Shown one piece after another: positions 46,519-57,784 of a DNA stretch of 64,000 nt. Each line of letters starts with the position of its first letter. Positions within the stretch are counted from its first letter, which is position 1. Under the pieces are notes generated by a model that saw nothing but the letters and a program-made list of their open reading frames with translations, was not told the DNA's origin and did no database searches. This DNA is from Pseudomonas viridiflava (GTDB taxonomy: Bacteria > Pseudomonadota > Gammaproteobacteria > Pseudomonadales > Pseudomonadaceae), in NCBI RefSeq assembly GCF_900602065.1, contig NZ_UWFN01000263.1, forward strand, positions 161,757 through 225,756, written 5' to 3'. A program made the position numbers and the translations under genes.

Positions 46519-46608
46519 TGTTGGAGCGAGGCTTGCCCGCGAATAGCGATGACGCGGCTTATCTGACATACCGCGCCAACCGATTCGCGGGCAAGCCTCG
46601 CTCCAACA
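46519..46608. repeat. REP-type palindrome, family C copy 2
   Basis: Perfect 26-bp inverted repeat (46519-46544 and 46583-46608) with core gagcgaggcttgcccgcga, upstream of the small RNA locus. A gene-free stretch of about 590 bases (46291-46879) holds this repeat and that locus; I saw nothing else in it. Confidence 0.85.
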
Positions 46609-46747
46609 AAGAATGTGGTCTTGATCCGGACGTGTCGACATAGCACGCGAGATAAAACGGACTCAACAACCGCCGCGCTATTCCAAATCTGTTTAAAAAA
46701 CGTACAGAAGCGACTGGACGCCCTGCAATCCTGACCAATACTTAGTT

Positions 46748-46866
46748 CGTTGGCGCGACATCTCCCCCAAGTGGCACGCCAATAAAGGGGCCGATGGACA
46801 GCGCTCCTTTGTTTTACTCCTAATGGTCTTAACCCGGATTCACCCCCCAGAACCCGGGTTTTTTTT
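46748..46866 (+). ncRNA. rgsA: probable RgsA-type small RNA
   Basis: A roughly 120-base plus-strand transcript is predicted: a CCAATACTTA element at 46734-46743 resembles an RpoS-type -10, and the locus ends in an intrinsic terminator (ACCCGG at 46832-46837 pairing with CCGGGT at 46854-46859, followed by eight T). The flanking genes have no use for a plus-strand terminator. RgsA is an RpoS-dependent sRNA encoded just before tatD in Pseudomonas, exactly this position. The identity rests on synteny and length; I did not align it. Confidence 0.6.
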
Positions 46867-46879
46867 GCCTGTAATTCCA

Positions 46880-47665
46880 TCAACCCTTGAGATGAGCCAA
46901 GGGAAACAGGCGAGCAAAGTTGGCCGTCGTCATTTCAGCAAACTGCTCGTAGGACTCGCCGCGCAGCATCGCCAGAAACTCGGCCACTTCTCGAACGTAC
47001 TGCGGCAGGTTTGGTTTGCCGCGATAAGGAATTGGCGCCAGGTAAGGTGAGTCCGTTTCAACCAGCAAGCGATCCGCAGGCACCTGACGCGCCACATCAC
47101 GCAGCGCGTCGGCATTGCGAAAAGTGACGATGCCAGACAGGGAAATGTAGAAACCCAGGTCGAGCGCGGCCTTGGCCATTTCCCAGTCCTCGGTAAAGCA
47201 GTGCAACACACCGCCCTGCGGCAGAGCGGCTTCGCGCAGCAGGTCCAACGTGTCGGCCCGTGCGCCGCGAGTATGAACAATGACCGGTTTCCCAGTGATG
47301 TTTGCCGCCTGAAGGTGCAACCGGAAAGACGCCTGCTGCAGCTCTGCGGCTTCGGGCTCGTAATGGTAATCCAGCCCGGTTTCGCCAATGGCGACGACAC
47401 GCGGGTGATCCAGCTCCTTGAGCAACCAGTCCAGGGCTGGCGTTTCACCCGGCGTCAGGTCCAGCGGATGAATGCCCACCGAGCAATCGACATCGTCATA
47501 ACGCTCGGCGAGGGCCTTGACCGCACCCGCGTTGTCGGCGCTGACGCCAATGCACAGAAAATGCCCGACCCCACGCCCCCGGGCAGCCTCAAGGGCAGCA
47601 TCAAGTGAACCGGAATGTTCAGCGAGGTCGAGGCGGTCAAGGTGACAATGGGAATCTACAAGCAT
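46880..47665 (-). CDS. TatD-family metal-dependent hydrolase, 261 aa
   Basis: TIM-barrel deoxyribonuclease-type hydrolase with metal ligands in MLVDSHCHLDRLD (HxH), a conserved Glu in GETGLDYH and later VIVHTRGA and VETDSPYLAP. The family acts on DNA or other phosphoesters. It follows pilZ by 11 bases and ends the holB-pilZ-tatD part of the cluster. A gene symbol such as ycfH is used elsewhere; I leave it open. Confidence 0.92.
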   Translation of the reverse strand: MLVDSHCHLDRLDLAEHSGSLDAALEAARGRGVGHFLCIGVSADNAGAVKALAERYDDVDCSVGIHPLDLTPGETPALDWLLKELDHPRVVAIGETGLDYHYEPEAAELQQASFRLHLQAANITGKPVIVHTRGARADTLDLLREAALPQGGVLHCFTEDWEMAKAALDLGFYISLSGIVTFRNADALRDVARQVPADRLLVETDSPYLAPIPYRGKPNLPQYVREVAEFLAMLRGESYEQFAEMTTANFARLFPLAHLKG

Positions 47666-47676
47666 GAAATAGACAT

Positions 47677-48033
47677 CTACATCGTGTGGGTAGGACGGTC
47701 GGACTTCAAAGCACCGGCCAGATAAGTTTCGATCATGGTACGCGCGGTATTGTCACCGTCATTGAACTGCACGCCCACACCTGCGGCGCGATTACCCTGA
47801 GCACCCTTGGGCGTGATCCATGCAACCTTGCCGGCCACCGGGATTTTCTCCGGCTCATCCATCAAGTTCAGCAACATGAACACCTCATCCCCCAGCTTGT
47901 AGCTTTTGCTGGTCGGGATGAACAGCCCGCCATTTTTGATGAATGGCATATACGCGGCGTAAAGAACGGCCTTGTCCTTGATAGTCAGAGACAAAATGCC
48001 ATTTCGTGGACCGGAATTCAGCGGCAAGCTCAT
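47677..48033 (-). CDS. pilZ: PilZ protein of type IV pilus biogenesis, 118 aa
   Basis: Founder member of the PilZ domain family, needed for type IV pilus assembly. In P. aeruginosa PilZ is 118 aa and does not bind c-di-GMP itself; this protein is also 118 aa and likewise lacks the RxxxR motif at the N-terminus (MSLPLNSGPRNGILSLTI). Characteristic are NGGLFIPTSKSYKLGDEVFMLLNL and GVGVQFND. The start at 48033 follows AAGGAG; the longer frame has none. It lies between holB and tatD. Confidence 0.93.
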   Translation of the reverse strand: MSLPLNSGPRNGILSLTIKDKAVLYAAYMPFIKNGGLFIPTSKSYKLGDEVFMLLNLMDEPEKIPVAGKVAWITPKGAQGNRAAGVGVQFNDGDNTARTMIETYLAGALKSDRPTHTM

Positions 48034-48074
48034 GACAACTCCTTGGTATCTGAATAAAGACAGCCGGGCAACGT

Positions 48075-49695
<1,621 letters not shown>

Positions 49696-49705
49696 TCAGT
49701 AGAAT

Positions 49706-50863
49706 TCATTGTGATTTTTGCTCGCTCGGGGCAGCGCTTTCTTCAGATTTGGAGGCGTCTGTCGTTGCAGGGTCAGGCTCGACCGCCGGGACTGGCTCAG
49801 CGGGTGTGGCCGGTACAACCGGGGGCGCAACGGGAGCCGGACTTGATCGGTAGTCGGCACGACGCTTGAGCTGGAACTCACGAACCGCAGCGTTGTGCGC
49901 ATCCAGATCGTTGGAAAAAACGTGACTGCCATCGCCTCTGGCGACGAAATAAAGACTGCTGCCTGCCACAGGATTGAGCGCTGCGTGAATCGCTTCACGC
50001 CCTACCAACGAGATGGGCGTGGGCGGCATGCCGGTGATGACATAAGTGTTGTAAGGCGTAGGCTCTTTCAAGTGAGCACGGGTCAGCTTGCCGTTGTAGC
50101 GCTCACCGAGACCGTAGATCACGGTCGGGTCGGTCTGCAGTAACATTCCGAGCGTCAACCGGCGAACGAATACCCCGGCAATCTGCCCACGCTCCTGCGG
50201 AACGCCGGTTTCCTTTTCAACCAGCGACGCCATGATCAGCGCTTGATAAGGGTCGGCATAAGGCACATCTGCTGCACGCTTCGCCCACTCGTCATTCAGC
50301 ACTTCATCGAGACGCTTATAGGCTTGTTTGAGGATTTCGGCGTCGGTCATGCCACGCACGTAGCGGTACGTGTCAGGGAAGAACCGGCCTTCAGGAAAAA
50401 CGTCCGGGTGACCGATTTTGGCCATCAGCTCCGAATCCGTCAGATTCCCCAATGTTTGCTCCAGCTTGGGCTGCTTACCCAGCGCTGCACGTACTTGCCG
50501 AAAATTCCAGCCTTCGACCAGGGTCAGGCTGTATTGCACGACTTCGCCACGCTGCCACAGCGCGAGCAAGGATTGCGCATCCATGCCCGGCGTCATGCGG
50601 TATTCGCCGCTGTGCAAGGCTTCATCGGACAGGTTGAAGCGCCAGTAAAGTCGCAGCCAGAAAGCATCCTTGATCACACCGTCGGCCTGCAAACGATTAA
50701 GCAGACCGCCTGGCGTAGAACCGGCAGGAACGTCGAGCATTTGTTCCTGGGCTACGTTCAAGGGCTGATGCAATGCCTCGTTCTGCTGCCAGTAGGCAAA
50801 ACCCAGCCCCAGACCTGCCAGGACCAGACCCGTTTCCAGCAACAGCAAAAATTTTCGAATCAC
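49706..50863 (-). CDS. mltG: endolytic murein transglycosylase, 385 aa
   Basis: Cleaves nascent glycan strands at the inner membrane and limits their length. One N-terminal membrane helix (about residues 5-25) and a YceG/MltG domain (about 95-335) with the catalytic Glu region MASLVEKETGVPQERGQIAGVF, LGMLLQTDPTVIYGLG, and NTYVITGMPPTPISLVGREAIHAALNP. The C-terminus is a low-complexity Pro/Ser/Glu tail (about 345-385). Start codon GTG at 50863 shares a base with the pabC stop. Confidence 0.93.
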   Translation of the reverse strand: MIRKFLLLLETGLVLAGLGLGFAYWQQNEALHQPLNVAQEQMLDVPAGSTPGGLLNRLQADGVIKDAFWLRLYWRFNLSDEALHSGEYRMTPGMDAQSLLALWQRGEVVQYSLTLVEGWNFRQVRAALGKQPKLEQTLGNLTDSELMAKIGHPDVFPEGRFFPDTYRYVRGMTDAEILKQAYKRLDEVLNDEWAKRAADVPYADPYQALIMASLVEKETGVPQERGQIAGVFVRRLTLGMLLQTDPTVIYGLGERYNGKLTRAHLKEPTPYNTYVITGMPPTPISLVGREAIHAALNPVAGSSLYFVARGDGSHVFSNDLDAHNAAVREFQLKRRADYRSSPAPVAPPVVPATPAEPVPAVEPDPATTDASKSEESAAPSEQKSQ

Positions 50864-51681
50864 TAAGCGATATCCAGAAGGGCAAGAGCTGTGCGCTGCA
50901 GTTTACGGGTGAGCGGCCCAACCGGCCAGCTCAGCTGTTCGAAGCCACGCACCGGCCAGATGCCATAGACACTGTTGCAGACAAATACTTCGTCTGCCTG
51001 TTCCAGGTCTGCCAGTTGCAGATCACGAATTTCGACCTGTATCCCAAGTCTTGGTGCCTGCTCCAGCAACGCGGCACGCATCACTCCGGCTACGCCGCTA
51101 CGGCTCAAATCAGCCGTGACCAACACGTCATCACGGACTGCAAACAAATTGCTATACACCCCTTCAATAACGCGCCCGGAGGTATCGCGCATCAGCCCTT
51201 CAGCAAACTCGGGGCTCTGCCATTCCGAGCGGGCAAGCACTTGTTCAAGACGATTCAAATGCTTCAAGCCCGCCAACAAAGGCTGCTCGGCCAGACGAGT
51301 AACACAGGGAAACAGGCGAATGCCTTGCTCTGCATGAGCCAATGGATAGGCAGGCAGTGGGCTGCCCTGAAGAATTCTTAACGGCTGGGAATGTGGATCA
51401 GGAGCATAGCCGCGCTGACTGTCGCCACGAGCAAGAATCAGTTTCATCACGCCATCGCCGAGCTGCGAGGCAAAAGCCAGCAGCTCGTCACGAATCAGAA
51501 GATGATCAACCGTAATGCCGAGACGATCGCAGCCTCGTTGCAACCGCTGCAAGTGCTGATCCAGCAGCGTGGGCTGCCCTGCCCTTACGGCGATGGTTTC
51601 AAAAAGCCCATCACCGTAAGCAAGGCCTCTATTCCTGACAGAAAGCGTGTCGGCCGGACGTCCATCTATCCAGCCTGGCAT
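50863..51681 (-). CDS. pabC: 4-amino-4-deoxychorismate lyase, 272 aa
   Basis: Fold-type IV PLP enzyme that makes p-aminobenzoate and pyruvate from aminodeoxychorismate in folate synthesis. LAYGDGLFET near the N-terminus, the PLP lysine in LKHLNRL (about residue 150), and DLQLADLEQADEVFVCNSVYGIWPV are present. I chose the ATG at 51681, which forms a TGATG overlap with the fabF stop; a GTG one codon earlier is possible. Length normal. Confidence 0.93.
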   Translation of the reverse strand: MPGWIDGRPADTLSVRNRGLAYGDGLFETIAVRAGQPTLLDQHLQRLQRGCDRLGITVDHLLIRDELLAFASQLGDGVMKLILARGDSQRGYAPDPHSQPLRILQGSPLPAYPLAHAEQGIRLFPCVTRLAEQPLLAGLKHLNRLEQVLARSEWQSPEFAEGLMRDTSGRVIEGVYSNLFAVRDDVLVTADLSRSGVAGVMRAALLEQAPRLGIQVEIRDLQLADLEQADEVFVCNSVYGIWPVRGFEQLSWPVGPLTRKLQRTALALLDIA

Positions 51682-52925
51682 CACTCAGCGAACCGGCGGA
51701 ACACCAGTGAGCCGTTGGTTCCACCAAAACCGAAGGAGTTGGAGATCACCACGTCGATAGGCATATTGCGTGCCTCGTGCGGCACGAAGTCCAGATCACA
51801 ACCTTCACCCGGCTCGTCCAGGTTGATGGTCGGCGGGGCCACCTGACCGTTAATGGCCAGGACACTGAAAATAGCTTCAACGGCACCGGCCGCACCCAAC
51901 AGGTGACCGGTCATGGATTTGGTGGAGCTGACCGCCAGCTTGTAGGCGTGATCGCCAAATACGCTTTTGATCGCGTTGGCTTCGGCAAGATCGCCCGCCA
52001 TGGTCGAGGTACCGTGGGCATTGATGTACTGAACCTGATCAGTGTTGACCTGAGCATCCTTCAACGCGTTGCGAATGCAGCGGGCAGCACCTGCACCATC
52101 GTCTGGTGGCGAAGTCATGTGGTAAGCGTCGCCGCTCATACCAAAGCCGATCAGCTCGGCATAAATCGTCGCGCCACGTGCCTTGGCATGCTCCAGCTCT
52201 TCAAGAACCAGGGCACCGGAACCGTCTGACAGCACAAAACCATCACGGCCTTTGTCCCAGGGACGGCTGGCGCGGGTCGGGTCGTCATTGCGGGTCGACA
52301 GCGCCCGGGAAGCACCAAAGCCGCCCATGCCCAGCCCACAGGCCGCCATTTCGGCACCGCCAGCGATCATCACATCGGCTTCGCCGTAGGCAATGTTGCG
52401 TGCAGCCATGCCAATGCAATGCGTGCCAGTGGTGCAGGCCGTTGCAATGGCATAGTTAGGTCCCTGTGCGCCCAGGTGGATCGACAGGAAACCGGAAATC
52501 ATGTTGATAATCGAACCAGGTACGAAAAACGGCGAAATACGCCCAGGCCCCTGCTCATGCAGCGAACGGCTGTTGTTTTCGATATTGGTCAGGCCACCGA
52601 TTCCAGAACCCATGGCAACGCCAATGCGCTCACGGTTTGCATCGGTGACTTCCAGGCCGGAATTACGCACAGCCTGAAAGCTGGCAGCGAGACCGTACTG
52701 GATGAATAGATCGAGCCTGCGAGCCTCTTTGGGCGCCAGATACTCTTCGACGTTGAAGCCCTTGATCGAACCGCCAAAGCGGGTCGTGTAAGCCGAAAGG
52801 TCTGTGTGTTCGATAAGGTTAATGCCACTGCGACCAGCCAGAATACCCTGCCAACTGCTCGGCACATCCGTACCCAATGGCGACAGCATACCCATACCGG
52901 TGACCACGACGCGTCTACGCGACAC
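51681..52925 (-). CDS. fabF: beta-ketoacyl-ACP synthase II, 414 aa
   Basis: Elongating condensing enzyme of type II fatty acid synthesis. The catalytic triad is visible: Cys164 in [12 protein letters not shown], His in [11 protein letters not shown] and His in [12 protein letters not shown]. The start is the GTG at 52925, preceded by AAAGGAGAG; it gives 414 aa, the family length. An in-frame ATG at 52946 would add seven residues but lies upstream of the binding site. A terminator separates it from acpP. Confidence 0.97.
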   Translation of the reverse strand: MSRRRVVVTGMGMLSPLGTDVPSSWQGILAGRSGINLIEHTDLSAYTTRFGGSIKGFNVEEYLAPKEARRLDLFIQYGLAASFQAVRNSGLEVTDANRERIGVAMGSGIGGLTNIENNSRSLHEQGPGRISPFFVPGSIINMISGFLSIHLGAQGPNYAIATACTTGTHCIGMAARNIAYGEADVMIAGGAEMAACGLGMGGFGASRALSTRNDDPTRASRPWDKGRDGFVLSDGSGALVLEELEHAKARGATIYAELIGFGMSGDAYHMTSPPDDGAGAARCIRNALKDAQVNTDQVQYINAHGTSTMAGDLAEANAIKSVFGDHAYKLAVSSTKSMTGHLLGAAGAVEAIFSVLAINGQVAPPTINLDEPGEGCDLDFVPHEARNMPIDVVISNSFGFGGTNGSLVFRRFAE

Positions 52926-52974
52926 AGGACTCTCCTTTTCTCTCATTGACTACACAGGACATCGTTTTAAAGAA

Positions 52975-53006
52975 AAAACCGCACGCCGGTAAGGCAGTGC
53001 GGTTTT
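52975..53006 (-). terminator. terminator between acpP and fabF
   Basis: A 10-bp stem (arms 52975-52984 and 52997-53006, AAAACCGCAC / GTGCGGTTTT) is followed on the minus strand by TTTTTTCTTT. It lies 29 bases after the acpP stop and probably explains why acpP RNA can far exceed fabF RNA. Confidence 0.75.
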
Positions 53007-53034
53007 CCCATGACCCAGCAACGATTACTAAATG

Positions 53035-53271
53035 TTACGCCTGGTGGGCAGTAACGTAATCGATAGCGGCTTGAACAGTGGTGATCTTCTCGGCTTCTTC
53101 GTCAGGGATTTCGGTCTCGAATTCCTCTTCCAGAGCCATTACCAGCTCAACGGTGTCAAGGGAGTCGGCACCCAGGTCTTCAACGAAGGAAGCAGTGTTC
53201 ACAACTTCCTCAGATTTGACGCCAAGTTGCTCGGCAACGATTTTCTTGACGCGCTCTTCGATGGTGCTCAT
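53035..53271 (-). CDS. acpP: acyl carrier protein, 78 aa
   Basis: Carries fatty acyl chains on 4'-phosphopantetheine at Ser37 of the DSL motif ([19 protein letters not shown]). Acidic and highly conserved, with the usual length of 78 aa ([16 protein letters not shown]). It lies between fabG and fabF; a terminator follows it. Confidence 0.98.
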   Translation of the reverse strand: MSTIEERVKKIVAEQLGVKSEEVVNTASFVEDLGADSLDTVELVMALEEEFETEIPDEEAEKITTVQAAIDYVTAHQA

Positions 53272-53457
53272 ACCGTGTTTTAACTCCTAGTGGAAAAATT
53301 CGGGCAGCTGGCCGATGGGTAAGTGTATAGAAGAGGATTTGCGTATTTCAAGCTAAACGCAATTCCCGATACGCCCATCACCTCTCTGCCCATTAAAAGA
53401 TTTCAGCTTTATAACGGATTTTAGACAGCCCGTATTACATTTTTTTAAAACGGGCGA

Positions 53458-54198
53458 TCACATATACATGCCGCCGTTGACGGGGATTGTAGCCCCGGTA
53501 ACGTAGCCTGCACCTTCCGAGGCAAGAAAAGCGACAACATGCGCAATCTCTTCTGCCTGCCCCAGGCGACCCAGAGGAATCTGTGCCGTCAGGGAATCTC
53601 GTTGCGCCTGAGGTAGCTCACGGGTCATATCGGTGTCGATAAAGCCGGGAGTTACCGAGTTCACGGTTACCGCACGCGAACCCACTTCACGCGCCAGGGC
53701 GCGACTGAAACCTTCCAGACCCGCTTTCGCGGCGGCATAGTTTACTTGGCCTGCGTTGCCCATGGCACCCACAACAGAACCAATACTGATGATTCGACCC
53801 CAACGCGCCTTGGTCATGCCGCGCAAAACACCCTTGGACAGACGGAAAAGGCTGTTCAGGTTGGTGTTGACGACATCGTTCCACTCGTCGTCTTTCATGC
53901 GCATCATCAGGTTGTCACGGGTGATGCCGGCATTATTGACCAGAATCAACGGTGCGCCAACGCGCTCCTGAATCTGCGACAGCACGGAATCCACGGACTC
54001 AGCGTTGCAGACATCCAGCATCAGACCAAAGCCTTCGATGCCGTTTTCCTTGAACGTCGCGCTGATGCGCTCGGCACCGGACTCGGAAGTCGCTGTCCCG
54101 ACAACAACGGCGCCATTACGACCCAATTCCAGGGCAATGGCTTGACCGATACCACGACTGGCACCGGTCACCAGTGCAACTTTACCTTGCAGGCTCAT
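53458..54198 (-). CDS. fabG: 3-oxoacyl-ACP reductase, 246 aa
   Basis: NADPH-dependent reductase of fatty acid synthesis. SDR motifs TGASRGIG (residues 11-18), NNAG, SVVGAMGNAGQVNYAAAKAG (catalytic Ser, Tyr, Lys) and PGFIDTDMT are present. The start at 54198 (MSLQGKVAL) gives the normal length; the frame runs about 97 codons further upstream but that is read-through of fabD sequence in another frame. It begins 15 bases after fabD. Confidence 0.97.
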   Translation of the reverse strand: MSLQGKVALVTGASRGIGQAIALELGRNGAVVVGTATSESGAERISATFKENGIEGFGLMLDVCNAESVDSVLSQIQERVGAPLILVNNAGITRDNLMMRMKDDEWNDVVNTNLNSLFRLSKGVLRGMTKARWGRIISIGSVVGAMGNAGQVNYAAAKAGLEGFSRALAREVGSRAVTVNSVTPGFIDTDMTRELPQAQRDSLTAQIPLGRLGQAEEIAHVVAFLASEGAGYVTGATIPVNGGMYM

Positions 54199-54212
54199 GC
54201 AAGCTCTCCTAA

Positions 54213-55151
54213 TCAGGCCAGTGCCGCACGGGCGGCGGCGTAGGCGTCTGGGGTATCCAGATTGTAGGTCGTCACGCCTTCGGCGCAACGCTTGTTCAGA
54301 CCAGCCAGGACTTTGCCCGGGCCACACTCGATCAACTGGGTAGCGCCATTTGCAGCCAAAGCCTGGATCGACTCGACCCAACGGACCGGCTTGTACAACT
54401 GTTGCAGCAAATCGGTTTTCAACGTGGCCAGATCTGTCACGACACTGGCGCTGACGTTCTGCACCAATGGAATCTGCGGAGCCTGCCACTCGATCGCTTC
54501 GATCGACTCGGCGAAACGCTCGGCCGCCGGACGCATCAACTCACAATGCGACGGAACGCTGACCGGCAATGGCAGGGCACGCTTTGCGCCACGCGCCTTG
54601 CACAAGTCCATGGCACGCTTTACAGCCTCGGCAGAACCGGCGATGACGACCTGGCCCGGCGAGTTGAAATTGACCGCGCTGACCACTTCGCCCTGAGCCG
54701 CTTCGGCGCAGGCAGCGATAACATCGGCATCATCCAGACCAAGAATGGCAGCCATGCCACCCTGACCGGCCGGAACGGCTTCCTGCATCAACTGCCCACG
54801 ACGCTCTACCAGCTTGACCGCGTCAGCCAGGCTCAGACTCTGTGCCGCGACCAGCGCGCTGTATTCCCCCAAGCTGTGGCCGGCAACAAAAGCAGGAACA
54901 GCTCCGCCTTCAGCCAGCCATACATGCCACAAGGCAACAGACGCGGTAAGAATGGCCGGCTGGGTCTTGTCGGTCTGATTGAGCGACTCCACCGGACCTT
55001 CCTGAGTCAGCGCCCAGAGGTCATAACCCAAGGCATCAGATGCCTGCGCGAAAGTATCGAGGATCAAAGGATGCTGTGCGCCTTGATCGGCAAGCATGCC
55101 GAGCGATTGCGATCCTTGACCCGGAAAGACGAATGCGAGGGATGCAGACAT
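54213..55151 (-). CDS. fabD: malonyl-CoA:ACP transacylase, 312 aa
   Basis: Loads malonyl onto ACP. GQGSQ at residues 11-15, the nucleophile Ser93 in GHSLGEYSAL, and the catalytic His region SVPSHCELM. Length 312 aa is normal. Part of the plsX-fabD-fabG-acpP-fabF cluster. Confidence 0.97.
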   Translation of the reverse strand: MSASLAFVFPGQGSQSLGMLADQGAQHPLILDTFAQASDALGYDLWALTQEGPVESLNQTDKTQPAILTASVALWHVWLAEGGAVPAFVAGHSLGEYSALVAAQSLSLADAVKLVERRGQLMQEAVPAGQGGMAAILGLDDADVIAACAEAAQGEVVSAVNFNSPGQVVIAGSAEAVKRAMDLCKARGAKRALPLPVSVPSHCELMRPAAERFAESIEAIEWQAPQIPLVQNVSASVVTDLATLKTDLLQQLYKPVRWVESIQALAANGATQLIECGPGKVLAGLNKRCAEGVTTYNLDTPDAYAAARAALA

Positions 55152-55305
55152 TAAACAAGCCCCTGATTATGGTCGTCGAAATAAACGCCCGGCCTTGGCC
55201 GAGCGCGAGAAATTCTTATTACAGCCACTTGCCGATTTTGATGACCGGTCAGTCAGCAGCGTCACATTCTAGCGGAGATGAACCGCAAACGTCGCCAGAG
55301 AAAGC

Positions 55306-56313
55306 CTACAACAACTCCCCAAGACGGCCATGCAAGCGTTGCGGCAGGTTTTCCTGAATCTCGATCAGCGCCCGCTGAATCGCACTTTGAAAGCCTTGCG
55401 TGCTGGCAGAGCCGTGACTCTTTACCACAATGCCCTGCAACCCGAGAAAGCTCGCACCGTTGTGCCGGGCAGGTGCCAGATCAGCCTGCAAACGCTTGAG
55501 CAAAGGCATCGCTAATGCTCCGACCGCCCTGGACAACACATTTTGCCTGAACAAGGTTTCAATTCGCGCAGAGATCATGCTCGCCAACCCTTCGCTGGAC
55601 TTCAGCACGATATTGCCGACAAAGCCGTCACAAACAACGACATCTGCCTCACCGCGATACAACCCGTCACCTTCGACAAAGCCTGTGTAGTTCAAGCCCG
55701 GCGCAGCCTGCAAAAGGCTCGCAGCCAGCTTGACCTGCTGATTACCTTTGATGTCCTCAGTCCCGACATTGAGCAGCGCGACCTTTGGCCGCACCACACC
55801 CAGCGCTTCTGCCGCAACCGACCCCATCACCGCAAACTGATAGAGATTTTCGGCACTGCAATCGACGTTCGCCCCCAAATCCAGCAACTGACAATAACCG
55901 CGCTGGGTTGGTATGGCGGCAACCATGGCTGGCCGATCAATACCCGGCAGGGTTTTCAACACAAAACGCGAGAGCGCCATCAGGGCCCCGGTATTACCGG
56001 CACTGACACAGGCTTGAGCCTGCCCACTTGCCACCAGATCCAATGCCACGCGCATCGAAGAATCAGGCTTGCCACGCAACGCCTGAGAAGGCCGCTCGTC
56101 CATGGCAATCACTTCGCTGGCGTTCACAACGCGCAGACGTGAGCGATCCACACCTGAATGGCGGGAGATCAGTTCTTCAATAAGGGGGGCTTGACCCACA
56201 AGGATCAGATGGAGCGAGGGCGTAGCAGACAGGCACGCAAGGCTGGCCTGAACAATGTTGCGGGGACCGAAGTCCCCGCCCATTGCGTCGATCGCGATGA
56301 TCGGAGCGGACAA
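55306..56313 (-). CDS. plsX: phosphate acyltransferase PlsX, 335 aa
   Basis: Makes acyl-phosphate from acyl-ACP at the membrane surface for phospholipid synthesis. [16 protein letters not shown] at the N-terminus, [16 protein letters not shown] and [16 protein letters not shown] are typical. The start codon is TTG at 56313, right after rpmF (4 bases). It couples ribosomal-protein and lipid genes, the usual rpmF-plsX arrangement. Confidence 0.94.
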   Translation of the reverse strand: MSAPIIAIDAMGGDFGPRNIVQASLACLSATPSLHLILVGQAPLIEELISRHSGVDRSRLRVVNASEVIAMDERPSQALRGKPDSSMRVALDLVASGQAQACVSAGNTGALMALSRFVLKTLPGIDRPAMVAAIPTQRGYCQLLDLGANVDCSAENLYQFAVMGSVAAEALGVVRPKVALLNVGTEDIKGNQQVKLAASLLQAAPGLNYTGFVEGDGLYRGEADVVVCDGFVGNIVLKSSEGLASMISARIETLFRQNVLSRAVGALAMPLLKRLQADLAPARHNGASFLGLQGIVVKSHGSASTQGFQSAIQRALIEIQENLPQRLHGRLGELL

Positions 56314-56317
56314 GAAA

Positions 56318-56500
56318 TTACTCGTCAGCGCCCTTGTCGATCACTTTACGACCACGGTAAACACCTTCCGGCGAAACGTGGTGACGCAGGTGAATTTCAC
56401 CAGTGGTCTTTTCTACCGACAGAGTGCTTGCCTCAAGAGCGTCGTGCGAACGACGCATGTCACGGGCAGAGCGGGATTTTTTGTTCTGCTGAACAGCCAT
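56318..56500 (-). CDS. rpmF: 50S ribosomal protein L32, 60 aa
   Basis: Small basic ribosomal protein ([20 protein letters not shown], then [22 protein letters not shown]). It has no CXXC zinc motif, a C-minus form known in many bacteria. It follows the yceD gene by 13 bases and precedes plsX by 4. Confidence 0.97.
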   Translation of the reverse strand: MAVQQNKKSRSARDMRRSHDALEASTLSVEKTTGEIHLRHHVSPEGVYRGRKVIDKGADE

Positions 56501-56513
56501 AATTGATTAACTC

Positions 56514-57041
56514 CTAAACGTTTGGGTCACGCTTTAACTGCGCCAATACACTGAACGGGTTGGACCGCGTTACCTCGTCCACGCTCGGTTCGGGCTCATC
56601 GAGACCCGCCGGCTGCTGGCATTCTTCCGGATGATGAGCAGGCACAATGGGCAAGGCGAGCAAAAGCTCCTCCTCGATCAATGCCAGCAGATCCAATGGA
56701 TCTTCGCCCAGTTCCAGCACGTCATAACCTTTCGGTAACGACTGGGTATTCGCACCCTCCTTCACCACGGCGTAACTGCACTCGCTGTGGATCGGCAGGG
56801 TGACCAGCTCAAGACAACGCTGGCAAACCATTTTGACTTCGACGTCGATTGCACTGTGGATAACCACGGAGCGACGTTCGTCACGCTCAAAAATGAATTT
56901 GGCCTGCACCGTACCGACGGTGTCGGAAAGCGGGTCGCAGAGTCTCTCCAAATCAGCCAGCAGCACTTCACCTTGAAGGGTAGTGCCACGATCAGCCAAT
57001 TTGCGCGGGTCAACGTGAGGTGGAATCGGGTCATTCAACAT
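56514..57041 (-). CDS. yceD: YceD/DUF177 23S rRNA accumulation protein, 175 aa
   Basis: Member of the DUF177 family, needed for normal 23S rRNA accumulation and usually the gene before rpmF. MVCQRCLELVTLPIHSECSYAVVKEG carries a CxxC pair, and EEELLLALPIVPAHHPEEC a second Cys region, resembling the family zinc-binding site. Length normal. It starts the rpmF-plsX-fab transcript and is divergent from maf. Confidence 0.92.
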   Translation of the reverse strand: MLNDPIPPHVDPRKLADRGTTLQGEVLLADLERLCDPLSDTVGTVQAKFIFERDERRSVVIHSAIDVEVKMVCQRCLELVTLPIHSECSYAVVKEGANTQSLPKGYDVLELGEDPLDLLALIEEELLLALPIVPAHHPEECQQPAGLDEPEPSVDEVTRSNPFSVLAQLKRDPNV

Positions 57042-57146
57042 AGGCGCAGCATTCTAGGGACGACCCCAAGGCATGTCAAAGGAAATTCAGACCAATAATC
57101 CTGCACAAGACTGATTAGAATCAGTTTTCACTTTCTGGAGAACCGC

Positions 57147-57725
57147 ATGTTGCCTTTACTCCTCGCTTCCAGCTCACCTTATCGCCGGGAATTGCTCGCC
57201 AGACTGCGCCTGCCGTTCGTCTGCGCGTCGCCTGATATCGATGAAAGCCACCGACCCGACGAGAGCGCAGTGGAGCTGGTACGTCGCCTCGCGGAAGAGA
57301 AAGCCCGTGCGCTCGCGACCGAATACCCCGGACATTTGATTATTGGTTCTGATCAGGTTGCTGTGCTGGATGACAAGATTCTTGGCAAGCCTCACACGTT
57401 CGAGCGTGCGCGGGATCAGTTGAGCAATGCCAGCGGGTCTAGTGTGACCTTTTTGACTGGTCTGGCGCTGTTTAATAGTTCGACAGGGCTGTGTCAGGTT
57501 GATCATGTGCCGTTCACGGTTCATATGCGCACTCTGGACCAGGCGAGTATCGAGCGTTATTTGCATGCGGAGCAGCCTTATGATTGCGCGGGTAGTTTCA
57601 AGGCTGAGGGGTTGGGTGTCAGTCTGTTTCGGAGTACCGAGGGGAGTGATGCTACGAGTTTGGTTGGTCTGCCGCTGATTCGGTTGGTGGATATGCTTAT
57701 AAAGGAAGGCGTGCAGGTGCTCTGA
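57147..57725 (+). CDS. maf: Maf/YceF nucleoside triphosphate pyrophosphatase, 192 aa
   Basis: House-cleaning nucleotide pyrophosphatase, probably of the YceF 7-methyl-GTP type by context. LASSSPYRRELLARLRLPF at the N-terminus, IIGSDQVAVLD (the catalytic SDQ), KPHTFERARDQL and AEQPYDCAGSFKAEGLGV are conserved. It is the only plus-strand gene in this stretch, divergent from yceD and convergent with sppA. Confidence 0.95.
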   Translation: MLPLLLASSSPYRRELLARLRLPFVCASPDIDESHRPDESAVELVRRLAEEKARALATEYPGHLIIGSDQVAVLDDKILGKPHTFERARDQLSNASGSSVTFLTGLALFNSSTGLCQVDHVPFTVHMRTLDQASIERYLHAEQPYDCAGSFKAEGLGVSLFRSTEGSDATSLVGLPLIRLVDMLIKEGVQVL

Positions 57726-57784
57726 TTATTTGTGCAGTGAATGTTGTGTACATATCCGTTACCGCGGGCGTGACTGATATTGGT

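Noticed and set aside
54199..54489. 97-codon N-terminal extension of FabG
   Set aside because: The extension overlaps fabD in another frame; the normal FabG start at 54198 has the family length.
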